NCBI GenBank assembly: GCA_027484145.1
Contig: JAIXUH010000002.1
Coordinates: forward strand, 1,028,294-1,092,293
From: Rhodobacter sp.
GTDB taxonomy: Bacteria > Pseudomonadota > Alphaproteobacteria > Rhodobacterales > Rhodobacteraceae
DNA: 64,000 bases
Direction: 5' to 3'
Each line of letters starts with the position of its first letter. The stretch's first letter is position 1. The position numbers were made by a program, and so were the translations under genes. Shown here piece after piece: positions 8,129 to 18,273 of the stretch. The notes beneath the pieces were generated by a model. It was not told the DNA's origin. It saw only the letters and a program-made list of their open reading frames with translations, and did no database searches.

Positions 8129-9181
8129 ATGAAATTGTTCAAACTGACCGCCTCGGCGCTGGCCATGGCCGCTGCCGCGACCGCCGCTGACGCACGCGAC
8201 CAGATTCAGGTCACCGGCTCGTCGACCGTTCTGCCCTATGCCACCATCGTGGCCGAAGCCTTTGGTGAGAACTTCGACTTCCCGTCGCCGGTGGTTGAAG
8301 GCGGTGGTTCGGGTGCCGGCCGCAAGAAGCTGTGCGAAGGCGTTGGCGAAACCACCGTCGACATCGCAAACTCGTCGTCGCGCATCTCGCAGTCGGACAT
8401 CGACCTGTGCAAGACCAACGGCGTTGAAGAAATCATGGAAGTCCGCTTCGGCTATGATGGCATCGTGTTCGCCACTGCCGTTGACGGCCCGGAATTCGCC
8501 CTGACCCAGGCTGACGTCTACAATGCTCTGGCTGCCAAGGTCGTCAAGGATGGCGCGCTGGTCGACAATACCAACGCTACCTGGGCTGATGCGAACGCCG
8601 CCCTGCCGGCACAGGCGATCCTGGGCCTCGTCCCCGGCACCAAGCACGGCACGCGCGAAGTGTTCGACACCAAGGTGATCATTCAGGGCTGCAAGGATAG
8701 CGGCGCCCATGACCTTTACCTTGCCACCGCTGAAGGCGCGGATGAAAAGGAAAAGAAAGCCGCTGCTGACAAGTCCTGCATGGAACTGCGCACGGACGGC
8801 AAATCGGTCGACATCGACGGCGACTACACCGAAACGCTGGCCCGCCTTGACGCTGACAAGACCGCCGTTGGCGTGTTCGGCCTGTCGTTCTACCAGAACA
8901 ACACCGACAAGCTGCGCGTCGCCACCATGGCTGGCGTTGTCCCCTCGACCGAATCCATCGCCTCGGGTGACTATCCGGTGTCGCGTCCGCTGTACTTCTA
9001 CGTCAAGAAGGCCCACATCGGCGTGATCCCCGGCCTGCAGGAATACATCGACTTCTTCGTGTCGGATGACATGGCTGGCCCCGATGGCCCGCTGGCTGCC
9101 TATGGTCTGGTGTCCGATCCGGAACTGGCCGCAACGCAGGCCGCCGTGGCCGCTGGCACCCCGATGGGCCCGCTGGAATAA
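8129..9181 (+). CDS. pstS: phosphate ABC transporter substrate-binding protein PstS
   Basis: This 350-residue periplasmic phosphate-binding protein has a signal peptide ending near residue 22 (ATAADA). The phosphate loop region TGSSTVLPY and GGGSGAGRKKLCEG are recognisable, as is the ELRTDGKSVDIDGDYTETL insert found in alphaproteobacterial homologues. AGGAG precedes the ATG. It is the first gene of a Pho-box-controlled pstSCAB-phoU-phoB operon and is followed by a strong hairpin that probably keeps PstS in excess over the membrane parts. Confidence 0.95.
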   Translation: MKLFKLTASALAMAAAATAADARDQIQVTGSSTVLPYATIVAEAFGENFDFPSPVVEGGGSGAGRKKLCEGVGETTVDIANSSSRISQSDIDLCKTNGVEEIMEVRFGYDGIVFATAVDGPEFALTQADVYNALAAKVVKDGALVDNTNATWADANAALPAQAILGLVPGTKHGTREVFDTKVIIQGCKDSGAHDLYLATAEGADEKEKKAAADKSCMELRTDGKSVDIDGDYTETLARLDADKTAVGVFGLSFYQNNTDKLRVATMAGVVPSTESIASGDYPVSRPLYFYVKKAHIGVIPGLQEYIDFFVSDDMAGPDGPLAAYGLVSDPELAATQAAVAAGTPMGPLE

Positions 9182-9194
9182 GTCGACTGCACCG

Positions 9195-9221
9195 GATCGG
9201 GGGCCCCAGCGGCCCCCGATC
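9195..9221 (+). terminator. partial terminator/mRNA-stabilising hairpin after pstS
   Basis: GATCGGGGGCC (9195-9205) pairs perfectly with GGCCCCCGATC (9211-9221) around a 5-nt loop; ACTCTTT follows. It lacks a strong U-run, so it fits an attenuator or 3'-end stabiliser rather than full termination. Confidence 0.65.
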
Positions 9222-9268
9222 ACTCTTTGCCAAATCGAGTCATTTTCCCTTACGCCAAAGGCAAGCAC

Positions 9269-10729
9269 ATGACCGTGTTATTCCTTGTCGCTATTGTTCT
9301 TGCACTGGCCGTTGTCGGCTATGTCGTCGCGCGCGGACGCGCCCTGTCGAGTGTCAAGGGCAACGTGCGCGAGTTGCATTCCCTGCCCGGATATTATGGC
9401 TGGCACGGCTTTATCATGGCCTCGCTGCCCGCACTGGCGCTCTTGTCCGTATGGCTGATCGTGCAGCCCATGGTGCTGGAACGCACCGTGGCCACGCTGA
9501 TGCCGACCGAGACAACGGCCGACCAGACCGCCTTCAAGCTGGCCGTCGCCGATATCCGCCGCCTTGCCGCCGGTCTGGATGTGGCCGTGGCCCAAGGGGC
9601 GATGACCGAAGAAGAGGCGCGCAGCCTGAACAGCGAAAGCAGCAATGTGCGTGACACGCTGGCAGGGGTCGGCGTGGCCTTGGGGTCTGACGTATCGCCC
9701 GAAACGCTGCTGGCCGCACAGGAATACCGCGTGAAGTCCGCCACCGGCACGCTATGGCGCATGATTGCCGTCATTGCCGTCGCCGTCGCTGGCCTTGCCT
9801 ACGCCGTATCGGTCACCAATGCCGCCTTCCGCGCCCGCAACCGGGTGGAAAAGGTCGTCCTTGCGCTGCTGATCGCCTCGGCCTCGGTCGCCATTCTGAC
9901 CACCATCGGCATCATCTGGTCGATGCTGTCGGAAAGCATCAACTTCTTCCGCCAATACCCTGTTTTCGATTTCTTCTTCGGCCTGACATGGTCGCCGAAC
10001 TTCCGTGGTGGGTCCGAACTGGGCTTCCTGCCGCTGCTCTGGGGCACGCTCTACATCACCGCCGTGTCGATGGTGGTGTCGGTGCCGCTGGGCATGTTCA
10101 CCGCGATCTATCTGGCCGAATATGCCTCGCCCCGCGCCCGGGCCTGGATCAAACCGGTGATCGAAGTCATCGCCGGTATCCCGACCGTCGTGTTCGGCCT
10201 CTTCGCCCTGATCACAGTCGGCCCCTTCCTTCGCGACTGGTTCGCCCAGCCCCTTGGCCTTGGCAACTCAGGCTCGTCGGTCATGACGGCGGGCATCGTC
10301 ATCGGCATCCTGAACATCCCCTTCATCTCGTCGCTGGCCGATGACATCATCAACGCCGTGCCGCAATCGCTGCGCGACGGGTCTTACGGTCTGGGTGCCA
10401 CGAAATCGGAAACCATCAAGCAGGTGGTGCTGCCCGCAGCCCTGCCCGGCATCGTGGGTGCCATCCTGCTGGCCGCCAGCCGTGCCATCGGCGAGACCAT
10501 GGTCGTGACCATGGGCGCCGGTGCCGCCGCGAAACTTGACCTCAACCCGTTCGAGGCGATGACGACGATGACCGTCAAGATCGTGGGTCAGTTGACCGGC
10601 GATACCGACTTTGCCTCGCCCGAAACCCTTGTCGCCTTTGCGCTTGGCATGACGCTCTTCGTCATCACGCTGGGGCTGAACATCATCGCGCTCATGATTG
10701 TCCGCAAATACCGGGAGCAGTACGAATGA
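9269..10729 (+). CDS. pstC: phosphate ABC transporter permease PstC
   Basis: A 486-residue membrane permease of the high-affinity phosphate importer. An N-terminal helix and a long periplasmic domain precede the usual six-helix permease core. The cytoplasmic docking loop is DGSYGLGATKSETIKQVVLP. I took ATG 9269 (MTVLFLVAIV) rather than the upstream in-frame ATG 9227, because the latter would add a polar leader overlapping the region after the pstS hairpin. The 3' end overlaps pstA (ATGA). The long N-terminal region is common in Rhodobacteraceae PstC. Confidence 0.92.
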   Translation: MTVLFLVAIVLALAVVGYVVARGRALSSVKGNVRELHSLPGYYGWHGFIMASLPALALLSVWLIVQPMVLERTVATLMPTETTADQTAFKLAVADIRRLAAGLDVAVAQGAMTEEEARSLNSESSNVRDTLAGVGVALGSDVSPETLLAAQEYRVKSATGTLWRMIAVIAVAVAGLAYAVSVTNAAFRARNRVEKVVLALLIASASVAILTTIGIIWSMLSESINFFRQYPVFDFFFGLTWSPNFRGGSELGFLPLLWGTLYITAVSMVVSVPLGMFTAIYLAEYASPRARAWIKPVIEVIAGIPTVVFGLFALITVGPFLRDWFAQPLGLGNSGSSVMTAGIVIGILNIPFISSLADDIINAVPQSLRDGSYGLGATKSETIKQVVLPAALPGIVGAILLAASRAIGETMVVTMGAGAAAKLDLNPFEAMTTMTVKIVGQLTGDTDFASPETLVAFALGMTLFVITLGLNIIALMIVRKYREQYE

Positions 10730-12078
10730 CCGATGCATCCTCGGCCGCTCCGGCCTTGCCGAACCGGGTCCACTCCATCCTGACCGAAAGCGCCGACATG
10801 CGCCGCCGGAACGCCGCCGAAGGCCGCTTCAAGCTCTATGGCATGGCCGCGATTGCCGTCAGCTTCATCGTGCTGGGCATCATGCTGTGGACGATCTTCT
10901 CGGATGGTCTGTCCGGCTTTCAGCAGGCGAAACTGACCTTCCCAGTCACGCTGACCGCCGAAACCCTTGATCCCAAGGGCAACAAGAACCGCGATGAGAT
11001 GGCCAAGGTCACCACCGTGGGCTACGGCAAGGTTCTGGCCGCCTCGTTCAAGGCGGAACTGGCGGCACGCAACATCCCCACCGATGGCGTCACCGAAAAG
11101 GAACTGGTCGAGATCATCTCGAAAGACGCGCCGGGCGGATTGCGCGCCCGCGTTCTGGCTGACCCCTCGCTGTTGGGCCAGACCATCGAGATGACGATGC
11201 TGGCCACCGGGCGGATCGACGGCTATCTCAAGGGCCGCGTCACCATGCAAACCGCCGAGCGTGACGGCAACGTCAGCCCCGCGCAGTTGCAATTCGCCGA
11301 TCTGCTGATTGATGCGGGCATCCTGAAAACTGGGTTCAACCGTGAATTCCTGACCAACCCCGATGCCTCGGACCAGCGCCCCGAAGCCGCCGGTCTGGGC
11401 GTGGCGATCCTCGGCTCGGCCTACATGATGCTTCTGGTGCTGATCATGTGCGTGCCGGTCGGTGTGGCCGCCTCGATCTATCTTGAGGAATTCGCCCCCA
11501 AGAACCGCTGGACCGATCTGGTCGAGGTCAACATCTCGAACCTCGCTGCCGTGCCGTCGATCGTGTTCGGTATCCTTGGCCTTGCGATCTTCATCAACTT
11601 CATGGGCCTGCCGCAATCCTCCTCGGTCGTGGGCGCATTGGTGATCAGCCTGATGACCCTGCCCACCATCATCATCGCCACCCGTGCGTCGATCCGCGCC
11701 GTGCCGCCGTCGATCCGCGATGCCGCCCTTGGCATCGGCGCGTCGAAAATGCAGACCGTGTTCCACCATGTGCTGCCGCTGGCCATGCCCGGCATCCTGA
11801 CAGGCACCATTCTGGGGCTTGCCTCGGCACTTGGGGAAACCGCACCCCTCCTGCTGATCGGGATGGTGGCATTCGTTGACAACTACCCCTCGGCCCCGGT
11901 TGAAGGGTTCTTCGACCCTGCCACTGCCCTGCCCGTGCAGGTTTACTCCTGGGCCTCGCGCTCGGACCCTGCCTTTATCGAACGCTCCAGCGCGGCTATC
12001 ATCGTGCTTCTTGTGTTCCTCGTCATCATGAACGTCACCGCGATCATCCTGCGCCGCAAGTTCGAGCGCCGGTGGTAA
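10726..12078 (+). CDS. pstA: phosphate ABC transporter permease PstA
   Basis: A 450-residue permease subunit, partner of PstC. It has an N-terminal DUF3333-like extension (roughly residues 20-200, one TM then a soluble segment) and a C-terminal six-helix core. The ATPase-docking loop is [20 protein letters not shown]. The start overlaps the pstC stop (ATGA), indicating coupled translation. Confidence 0.93.
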   Translation: MTDASSAAPALPNRVHSILTESADMRRRNAAEGRFKLYGMAAIAVSFIVLGIMLWTIFSDGLSGFQQAKLTFPVTLTAETLDPKGNKNRDEMAKVTTVGYGKVLAASFKAELAARNIPTDGVTEKELVEIISKDAPGGLRARVLADPSLLGQTIEMTMLATGRIDGYLKGRVTMQTAERDGNVSPAQLQFADLLIDAGILKTGFNREFLTNPDASDQRPEAAGLGVAILGSAYMMLLVLIMCVPVGVAASIYLEEFAPKNRWTDLVEVNISNLAAVPSIVFGILGLAIFINFMGLPQSSSVVGALVISLMTLPTIIIATRASIRAVPPSIRDAALGIGASKMQTVFHHVLPLAMPGILTGTILGLASALGETAPLLLIGMVAFVDNYPSAPVEGFFDPATALPVQVYSWASRSDPAFIERSSAAIIVLLVFLVIMNVTAIILRRKFERRW

Positions 12079-12103
12079 GAGATCCATGGAAGGCCGTGTT
12101 CCC

Positions 12104-12901
12104 ATGAAAGATATCAATATCGAGGAGAGGGTCGTGAGCGACCACAAAGTCAAAATCACCGCCCGTGGCGTGCAGGTCCATTATGGAACAACCCATGCCC
12201 TGAAGGATGTCGATGTCGATATCCTGTCGGGCACCGTGACCGCCTTCATCGGCCCGTCGGGCTGCGGCAAATCCACCTTCCTGCGCTGCCTGAACCGGAT
12301 GAACGATACCGTGTCCTCGGCGCGCGTGTCGGGCAGCATCTTGCTGGATGGCGAAGACATCTATGACAAGCGTGTGGACCCTGTGCAGTTGCGCGCCAAG
12401 GTCGGCATGGTGTTCCAAAAGCCGAACCCCTTCCCCAAGTCGATCTATGACAACGTGGCTTATGGCCCGAAAATCCACGGCCTGACCCGTTCGAAGGCCG
12501 AACTTGACGCCATCGTGGAAAGCTCGCTGAAAAAGGCCGCCCTGTGGAACGAGGTGAAAGACCGCCTTGCCGCCCCCGGCACCGGCCTTTCGGGTGGCCA
12601 GCAGCAGCGCCTGTGCATCGCACGCGCCATCGCGACCAGCCCCGAAGTGCTGTTGATGGACGAACCCTGCTCGGCGCTGGACCCCATCGCCACCGCACAG
12701 GTCGAAGAACTGATCGATGAACTCCGCAGCCAGTTTTCGGTGGTCATCGTGACCCACTCGATGCAGCAGGCCGCCCGCGTCAGCCAGCGGACCGCCTTCT
12801 TTCACCTCGGCCATCTGGTCGAATATGGCGAAACCGGACAGGTCTTTACCACCCCCAAAGACCCGCGCACGGAAAGCTACATCACCGGACGGATCGGGTA
12901 A
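12104..12901 (+). CDS. pstB: phosphate ABC transporter ATP-binding protein PstB
   Basis: This ATPase of the phosphate importer carries Walker A GPSGCGKS, signature LSGGQQQR, Walker [12 protein letters not shown] and the H-loop VTHSM, all intact. The length is about 265 residues. Two in-frame ATGs are possible, 12086 and 12104; I prefer 12104 because GGAAGG lies at good spacing before it, but 12086 cannot be excluded. The protein also transmits the uptake state to PhoU. Confidence 0.93.
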   Translation: MKDINIEERVVSDHKVKITARGVQVHYGTTHALKDVDVDILSGTVTAFIGPSGCGKSTFLRCLNRMNDTVSSARVSGSILLDGEDIYDKRVDPVQLRAKVGMVFQKPNPFPKSIYDNVAYGPKIHGLTRSKAELDAIVESSLKKAALWNEVKDRLAAPGTGLSGGQQQRLCIARAIATSPEVLLMDEPCSALDPIATAQVEELIDELRSQFSVVIVTHSMQQAARVSQRTAFFHLGHLVEYGETGQVFTTPKDPRTESYITGRIG

Positions 12902-12911
12902 GGAGAACTTG

Positions 12912-13625
12912 ATGGAACCGCATATCCGCTCGGCCTTTGACAAGGACCTCGAGGGCGTTCAGGCGTTGGTTATGAAAATGGGCGGCCTTGTCGAACACGC
13001 CCTGCTGCGCGCCGCCGAGGCGCTGGAAAAGCGCGACGAAGCCTTGGCCGAAGAAATCCGGCAGGGCGACCGCGCGATTGACGAACTGGAAGATCTGGTC
13101 AACGTCGAATGTGCCCGGATCATCGCCCTGCGCGCGCCCACGGCGTCTGACCTGCGCACCGTTCTGACGGTGATGCGGATCGTGGCCAGCCTTGAACGCT
13201 CGGGCGATTACGCCAAGAACCTTGCCAAACGGTCGCTGGTTCTGGCGCAGATGCGCCCGATCAACGGCGCAAACGGCTCGATCGCCCGCATGGCACGCTC
13301 GGTCGTGGGCCTGCTGAAAGACTCGCTGGATGCCTATATCACGCGCGATCTGTCGCTGGCACAGGACGTGCGCAACCGCGACGCCGAAGTTGACCAGATG
13401 TATAACGCATTGTTCCGGGAATTCCTGACCCACATGATGGAAGACCCGCGCAACATCACGGCCTGCATGCATCTGCACTTCATCGCCAAGAACATCGAAC
13501 GCGTGGGCGACCATGCCACCGGGATCGCCGAACAGGTGATCTATCTGGTCAGTGGCACGGCCCCCGCCGATGACCGCCCCAAGAATGACCTGACCTCGCT
13601 CCCGATAAGCGAGACGAACAGCTAA
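12912..13625 (+). CDS. phoU: phosphate signalling regulator PhoU
   Basis: A 237-residue, all-helical protein with two PhoU repeats; the metal-binding type motifs (RxxxD/ERxGD) appear as SLERSGDYAKN and NIERVGDHAT. It couples Pst transporter status to the PhoB pathway and keeps the regulon off in high phosphate. AAGGAGA precedes ATG 12912. It lies 11 nt after pstB and before phoB in the usual order. Confidence 0.94.
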   Translation: MEPHIRSAFDKDLEGVQALVMKMGGLVEHALLRAAEALEKRDEALAEEIRQGDRAIDELEDLVNVECARIIALRAPTASDLRTVLTVMRIVASLERSGDYAKNLAKRSLVLAQMRPINGANGSIARMARSVVGLLKDSLDAYITRDLSLAQDVRNRDAEVDQMYNALFREFLTHMMEDPRNITACMHLHFIAKNIERVGDHATGIAEQVIYLVSGTAPADDRPKNDLTSLPISETNS

Positions 13626-13636
13626 GGACAGTCACT

Positions 13637-14329
13637 ATGGCGATTTCCTCCCAACCGACCGTCCTTCTTGTCGAAGACGAGCCTGCGCAACGCGAAGTCC
13701 TGGCCTATAACCTTGAGGCCGAGGGTTTTCGCGTGATGCAGGCCGGCAACGGCGAAGATGCGCTGCTGCTGATCGACGAAGAGGCCCCCGATATCATCAT
13801 CCTTGACTGGATGATGCCCAACCTGTCGGGCATCGAAGTGTGCCGCCGCCTGAAGATCCGCCCCGAAACGCGCGGCATTCCGATCATCATGCTGTCGGCC
13901 CGCGCCGAAGAGGTGGACCGCATCCGTGGCCTTGAAACCGGGGCCGATGACTATGTGATCAAGCCCTATTCCGTGCTGGAACTGATGGCACGCGCCCGGG
14001 TGCAGTTGCGCCGCGTGCGCCCTTCGACCATCGGGGTCACGCTGGAATGGGACAATATCCGCCTTGATCCCGAAACCCACCGGGTTTACCGCGGTGAAAA
14101 GGTGCTGAAACTGGGCCCGACCGAGTTTCGCCTGCTGTCGACATTCATGGAAAAACCCGGCCGTGTCTGGAGCCGCGAGCAACTGCTCGACCGTGTCTGG
14201 GGCCGTGACATCTATGTCGATACCCGCACGGTTGATGTCCACATCGGCCGCTTGCGCAAATCCTTGTGCCAGTTTGGTGGCGATGACCCGCTGCGCACCG
14301 TGCGCGGCGCGGGCTATGCGCTTGGCTGA
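13637..14329 (+). CDS. phoB: phosphate regulon response regulator PhoB
   Basis: A 230-residue OmpR-type regulator. The receiver has the acidic pair in VEDE, phosphoacceptor Asp57 (IILDWMMPN) and the conserved Lys in VIKPYS. The C-terminal winged helix includes FRLLSTFMEKPGRVWSR and RTVDVHIGRLRKSL. It should bind the Pho boxes upstream of pstS. The cognate kinase gene phoR, which often precedes pstS in alphaproteobacteria, is not in this window. Confidence 0.95.
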   Translation: MAISSQPTVLLVEDEPAQREVLAYNLEAEGFRVMQAGNGEDALLLIDEEAPDIIILDWMMPNLSGIEVCRRLKIRPETRGIPIIMLSARAEEVDRIRGLETGADDYVIKPYSVLELMARARVQLRRVRPSTIGVTLEWDNIRLDPETHRVYRGEKVLKLGPTEFRLLSTFMEKPGRVWSREQLLDRVWGRDIYVDTRTVDVHIGRLRKSLCQFGGDDPLRTVRGAGYALG

Positions 14330-14344
14330 CGCGCCGCGTCAGCC
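14324..14344. terminator. bidirectional hairpin between phoB and corA
   Basis: GGCTGACGC (14324-14332) and GCGTCAGCC (14336-14344) form a perfect 9-bp stem with a 3-nt loop. It overlaps the phoB stop codon and abuts the convergent corA stop. Confidence 0.55.
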
Positions 14345-14345
14345 C

Positions 14346-15317
14346 CTATAGCCAGTTGCGGTGCTTGAAATACAGATACGGCAGCACAGCCGACAGCAGC
14401 ATCCCGATCAATGCCGCCGGATAGCCCCATTTGGCCGTCAGTTCCGGCATGACCTCGAAATTCATGCCGTAAATCGATGCGACCAGCGTCGGCGGCAGGA
14501 ACACCACCGACACGACCGAGAAGATCTTGATGATGGCATTCTGTTCAATGCCGATCAGCCCCAGCGTGGCATCCAGCAGAAACGTCACCTTCTGCGCGGC
14601 AAAGGTGGAATGGTCGGCAAGGCTGTGAATATCGGTCGTGATATCCTTCAGCCGCGCCCGCACCACCGATGAATCGGCCTCGGCGCGCAGGCGTTGGCCG
14701 AAAAACACCGTCATGCGGTCCAGCGTGCCCAGACTGTCGCGGATGGTCGAGATCAGGTCACCCTTGCGACCGATCGCCTCCAGCGTCGGCTGCCACCCCT
14801 TGCCGCGCCGCGCCTTGGCGCCGTCCTTGGCAAAGACCGCGCGCGAAATCCCTTCGATATCGCGGCCCACCCGCTCCAGCACATCGGCCAGCCGGTCAAC
14901 GATGGTGTCCAACAGCCCGCACAGCACATCTTCGCCGGTGTCCAGATCATTGGTGCCACGCGTGGACCGCTGGCAGAACAGCGCAAAGGCCTTGGGTTCG
15001 TGATAGCGGATGGTGATCAGCCGCCGCCCGGTCAGCACAAAGGTCACCGGGGCCACCACCGGGGCGTCATCCTCGGTATTGGCCGGGATCAGCGCCGTCA
15101 TGAACAGCGCCCCATCCTCGTCATACAGCCGCGAGGTCTGTTCGATCTCGTCCATCTCTTCGCGCGTCGGCAGGTTCAGGCCAATCGCCGCCTCAAGCTG
15201 GCGTTCCTCGTCCCGACTGGGGTTGATCAGGTCAATCCAGACAAGGCCATCCAGCACATCGGCGCTGATCGGCAATTGCACCAACCTGCCGCTTTCGCTG
15301 CCATATCCCGCAATCAT
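14346..15317 (-). CDS. corA: CorA-family magnesium/divalent cation transporter
   Basis: The 323-residue protein has a large cytoplasmic alpha/beta domain with long helices and two C-terminal transmembrane helices. The selectivity motif YGMNF sits after TM1 (FSVVSVVFLPPTLVASI) and the short periplasmic loop includes MPEL. It forms a pentameric Mg2+ channel. A GTG at 15323 is in frame two codons earlier; ATG 15317 was chosen. No functional link to the neighbouring phosphate and photosynthesis genes is evident beyond Mg2+ demand. Confidence 0.93.
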   Translation of the reverse strand: MIAGYGSESGRLVQLPISADVLDGLVWIDLINPSRDEERQLEAAIGLNLPTREEMDEIEQTSRLYDEDGALFMTALIPANTEDDAPVVAPVTFVLTGRRLITIRYHEPKAFALFCQRSTRGTNDLDTGEDVLCGLLDTIVDRLADVLERVGRDIEGISRAVFAKDGAKARRGKGWQPTLEAIGRKGDLISTIRDSLGTLDRMTVFFGQRLRAEADSSVVRARLKDITTDIHSLADHSTFAAQKVTFLLDATLGLIGIEQNAIIKIFSVVSVVFLPPTLVASIYGMNFEVMPELTAKWGYPAALIGMLLSAVLPYLYFKHRNWL

Positions 15318-15424
15318 TGCCACCGCCCCCTGCCCTGTCCGTCGCCCGGATCTGCGCGCAAGCTACACGGGCCACACCGGCGCGAACAGACCCGGTGACA
15401 GCGGCGCGCGGCTTGATCGGCGCC

Positions 15425-16000
15425 TCAGGGGCCAAACCCGCCGGTGATCGTCACCTTGGGCTTGCGTTTCAGCCGCACCGCCAGCACGGCTTCGTCAATC
15501 AGCGCCTTGCATTCGGGGCAGGTCGTATAGCGCACCTCGGCCGGATGGTCGGCGCCCAAGGCATCCGGGCGAACCCAACGCCCCTCGTCTTGGCTGACCG
15601 CGCAGCAAAACGAACACTTGCAATGCGCCGCCGTTTCCGACGCGGTCCACGGCTTCAGCGGCTGGGTGAAATACTGCGCGTCCCGCAGATCATGCACCAT
15701 CAGCACGCGGTCATCCTTCATCGGCTGAATGGTCAGTTGAAACCGGCGCATGATCTCGGGCGAGTCGCAGCGATAATCAATCCGCAGCGCATCATGCGAC
15801 GCCAGAACCGCCTGCACCATCTCGACCACGCATTTCGTGGTCTCCTCGTCATGAATATGCGTATCCAGCGGGGTGGCCAGAACATCATTGGCCAGCGCCT
15901 TGGTGCCGCCATTGCTCAACGCGAATTCGTCCCATTCACCGCCGATCCACAGCAAGCGAAGGTCTGCATCAAGGACACAGTATGCTTGTTGGAACTTCAA
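15425..16000 (-). CDS. unrecognised Cys-rich protein, possibly PAS-like with a zinc-ribbon-like C-terminus
   Basis: The 191-residue protein has no family I can name. The N-terminal 110 residues (DADLRLLWIGGEWDEFA..., RRFQLTIQPMKDDRVLMVHDLR) look like a PAS-type sensor fold. The C-terminal part has CKCSFCC and, about 35 residues later, CPEC: a paired-Cys arrangement suited to zinc or another metal. The start must be TTG 16000, because an in-frame TGA lies two codons upstream. It is soluble, with no signal peptide. It lies directly downstream of dxs and of the puf superoperon on the same strand, so a sensory or regulatory role is conceivable but unproven. Confidence 0.6.
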   Translation of the reverse strand: MKFQQAYCVLDADLRLLWIGGEWDEFALSNGGTKALANDVLATPLDTHIHDEETTKCVVEMVQAVLASHDALRIDYRCDSPEIMRRFQLTIQPMKDDRVLMVHDLRDAQYFTQPLKPWTASETAAHCKCSFCCAVSQDEGRWVRPDALGADHPAEVRYTTCPECKALIDEAVLAVRLKRKPKVTITGGFGP

Positions 16001-16114
16001 GTCTCAGGCCCGGCAAGGTGATTGATTCCGCCGCAACCTTAACAGGCTTCTGCACAGACTTCTCGGTTTAGTTTACACTTTTTGTGTCGATCTGATATCA
16101 CATGGCGGCAAGTG

Positions 16115-18049
16115 TCAGGACAGCCGGACAACCTTTCCCGTCGTGCGCGACGGCGCAAAGGCCGCACGGGCCGTGGTGCGGATGTCCTCGGCCCGCAATC
16201 CGGCCCATTCATACATCTGCGCCGGCGCGCCCTGATCGATAAAGCGGTCCGGCAGCGTCATCGTGCGAATGGCGCGGCCCTTTTCCAACTGGCCCGACCC
16301 GGCCAGATAATGCAGGACCAGCGCGCCAAACCCGCCCGTCGACCCCTGCTCGATGGTGATCAGCACGCGGTGTTCATCCAGCAACTGGTCAATCAGCGCG
16401 GTATCCAGCGGCTTGGCAAAACGGGCATCTGCAACCGTGGCCGAAATCCCCTCGCCCTGCAGCATCTCGGCGGCGGCCAGAACCTCGGGCAGATGCGCGC
16501 CAAAGGACAACAGCGCCACATCGCGCCCGTTGCGCAGGATGCGGCCCTTGCCCAGCGGCAGAACCTGCCCGCGTTCCGGCATCTCGACCCCCGACCCTTC
16601 ACCACGCGGATAGCGGAAGGCAATCGGCCCGCTGTCATGCGCCGCCGCCGTGGCGATCATGTGGCACAGGTCGGCCTCATCGCCCGCGGCCATCACGGTC
16701 ATGTTGGGCAGGTTGGCCAGAAAGTTGATGTCAAAGGCCCCGGCATGCGTGGCCCCGTCCTGCCCCACCAGCCCCGCCCGGTCGATGGCAAAGCGCACGG
16801 GCAGGTTCTGCAGCGCCACATCATGCACGATCTGGTCATAGCCGCGCTGCAGGAAACTGGAGTAGATCGCACAGAACGGCTTCATCCCGCTGGCGGCAAG
16901 GCCTGCCGCAAAGGTGATGCCGTGCTGTTCGGCAATGCCCACATCAAACACCCGCGCCGGAAAGCGCCGCGCCATGATGTCCAGCCCCGTGCCCCCCGGC
17001 ATCGCCGCCGTGATCGCCACGATGCGCGGGTCACGCGCGGCCTCATCCGTCAGGCGCTGGCCAAAAACAGCGGTATAGGACGGCGCGTTCGACTTGGCCT
17101 TGACCTGCTGGCCTGTCGCCACATCAAACTTGGCCACACCGTGATACTTGTCATCCGCCCCTTCGGCAGGGGCATAGCCCTTGCCCTTGACGGTGACGGC
17201 ATGAATCAGCACCGGCCCCGTCGCCCGCGCCCGCGCCGCCCGCAAGGTGGCCAGAAGCTGCGGCATGTCATGCCCGTCCACCGGGCCGATGTATTCAAAC
17301 CCGAATTCCTCGAACAAGGTGCTGCCACCCGGCATGCCCGTCACCATCTGCCGCGCCCGCCGTGCGCCATCGCGCACCGGCCCCGGCAAATGCTGATCCA
17401 CCCCTTCGGCCACCGCCTTCAGCGCCGCCACCGGCCCCTTGGCCGCGATATCGTTCAGGTATTTCTGCAAGGCCCCCACAGGTGGCGCAATGCTCATGTC
17501 ATTGTCGTTCAGGATCACGAACAACCGGCTTTTCAGATGGCCCGCGTGGTTCATCGCCTCATAGGCCATGCCAGCGGTAATGGCCCCGTCGCCGATCACC
17601 GCAATCGTGTCGCCCACCGGCATCCCCATCTCGCGCCCCACCGCAAAGCCGAGGGCCGCCGAGATCGAGGTCGACGAATGTGCCGCGCCAAAGGGATCGT
17701 ATTCGCTTTCGCTGCGCTTGGTAAAGCCCGACAAGCCCCCCGCCTGCCGAAGGGTCAGCATCCGGTCTCGCCGCCCCGTGATAATCTTGTGCGGATAGCA
17801 CTGGTGGCCCACATCCCAGATCAGCTTGTCCATCGGCGTGTTGAACACCGCGTGGATGGCCACGGTCAGTTCGACCACCCCCAACGAAGACCCCAGATGC
17901 CCGCCCGTCTTGCTGACCACCTCGATGGTTTCGCGGCGCAACTCTTGCGCCAGCAGGCACAGTTCCGGGTCAGTCAGCACCCGCAAATCCGACGGGCCTG
18001 ACACCCGGTCCAGCGTTGGGGTCAAAGTCGCGCAGACGTGGTCGCTCAT
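16115..18049 (-). CDS. dxs: 1-deoxy-D-xylulose-5-phosphate synthase
   Basis: Dxs condenses pyruvate and glyceraldehyde-3-phosphate in the first step of the MEP pathway, feeding carotenoid and bacteriochlorophyll phytyl synthesis. The 644-residue protein has the thiamine-diphosphate motif [18 protein letters not shown], the [14 protein letters not shown] segment and the transketolase C-terminal domain. GGGAGGA precedes ATG 18049; the longer open frame up to 18157 runs into the puf terminator and is not coding. Having dxs immediately downstream of pufX is typical of the Rhodobacter cluster. Confidence 0.95.
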   Translation of the reverse strand: MSDHVCATLTPTLDRVSGPSDLRVLTDPELCLLAQELRRETIEVVSKTGGHLGSSLGVVELTVAIHAVFNTPMDKLIWDVGHQCYPHKIITGRRDRMLTLRQAGGLSGFTKRSESEYDPFGAAHSSTSISAALGFAVGREMGMPVGDTIAVIGDGAITAGMAYEAMNHAGHLKSRLFVILNDNDMSIAPPVGALQKYLNDIAAKGPVAALKAVAEGVDQHLPGPVRDGARRARQMVTGMPGGSTLFEEFGFEYIGPVDGHDMPQLLATLRAARARATGPVLIHAVTVKGKGYAPAEGADDKYHGVAKFDVATGQQVKAKSNAPSYTAVFGQRLTDEAARDPRIVAITAAMPGGTGLDIMARRFPARVFDVGIAEQHGITFAAGLAASGMKPFCAIYSSFLQRGYDQIVHDVALQNLPVRFAIDRAGLVGQDGATHAGAFDINFLANLPNMTVMAAGDEADLCHMIATAAAHDSGPIAFRYPRGEGSGVEMPERGQVLPLGKGRILRNGRDVALLSFGAHLPEVLAAAEMLQGEGISATVADARFAKPLDTALIDQLLDEHRVLITIEQGSTGGFGALVLHYLAGSGQLEKGRAIRTMTLPDRFIDQGAPAQMYEWAGLRAEDIRTTARAAFAPSRTTGKVVRLS

Positions 18050-18122
18050 GGTCGCGTCCTCCCATAGCAGATGTCGTGCATGCGGCCGGATCGACGGAAC
18101 TGCCGCCAAAGGGGTCACGGTG

Positions 18123-18157
18123 AAAAAAGTGCCGTGTGGGTGTCGCCCACACGGCAC
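18123..18157 (-). terminator. strong Rho-independent terminator of the puf operon
   Basis: On the minus strand, GTGCCGTGTGGG (18157-18146) and CCCACACGGCAC (18140-18129) form a perfect 12-bp stem with a 5-nt loop, followed by six T residues (18128-18123). It lies between pufX and dxs and should end the puf transcript. Confidence 0.9.
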
Positions 18158-18273
18158 CAGGTCCCTGTCGCCAACAGGAAGGGAACCGGGCTGTGGTTGC
18201 GCCCCGGATCCGGGCCGGCGTTTGGCCCGAATGATTGGGGGGGCAGGCAGCGCGACCGCCTGCCCCGTTGTTC

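Noticed and set aside
16001..16114. PpsR box upstream of the Cys-rich gene
   Set aside because: TTTACACTTTTTGTG looks similar by eye but does not satisfy TGT-N12-ACA on either strand.
16082..18001. 639-codon plus-strand frame over dxs
   Set aside because: Antisense to an unmistakable Dxs with cofactor motifs; the frame is low-complexity in Arg, His and Gln.
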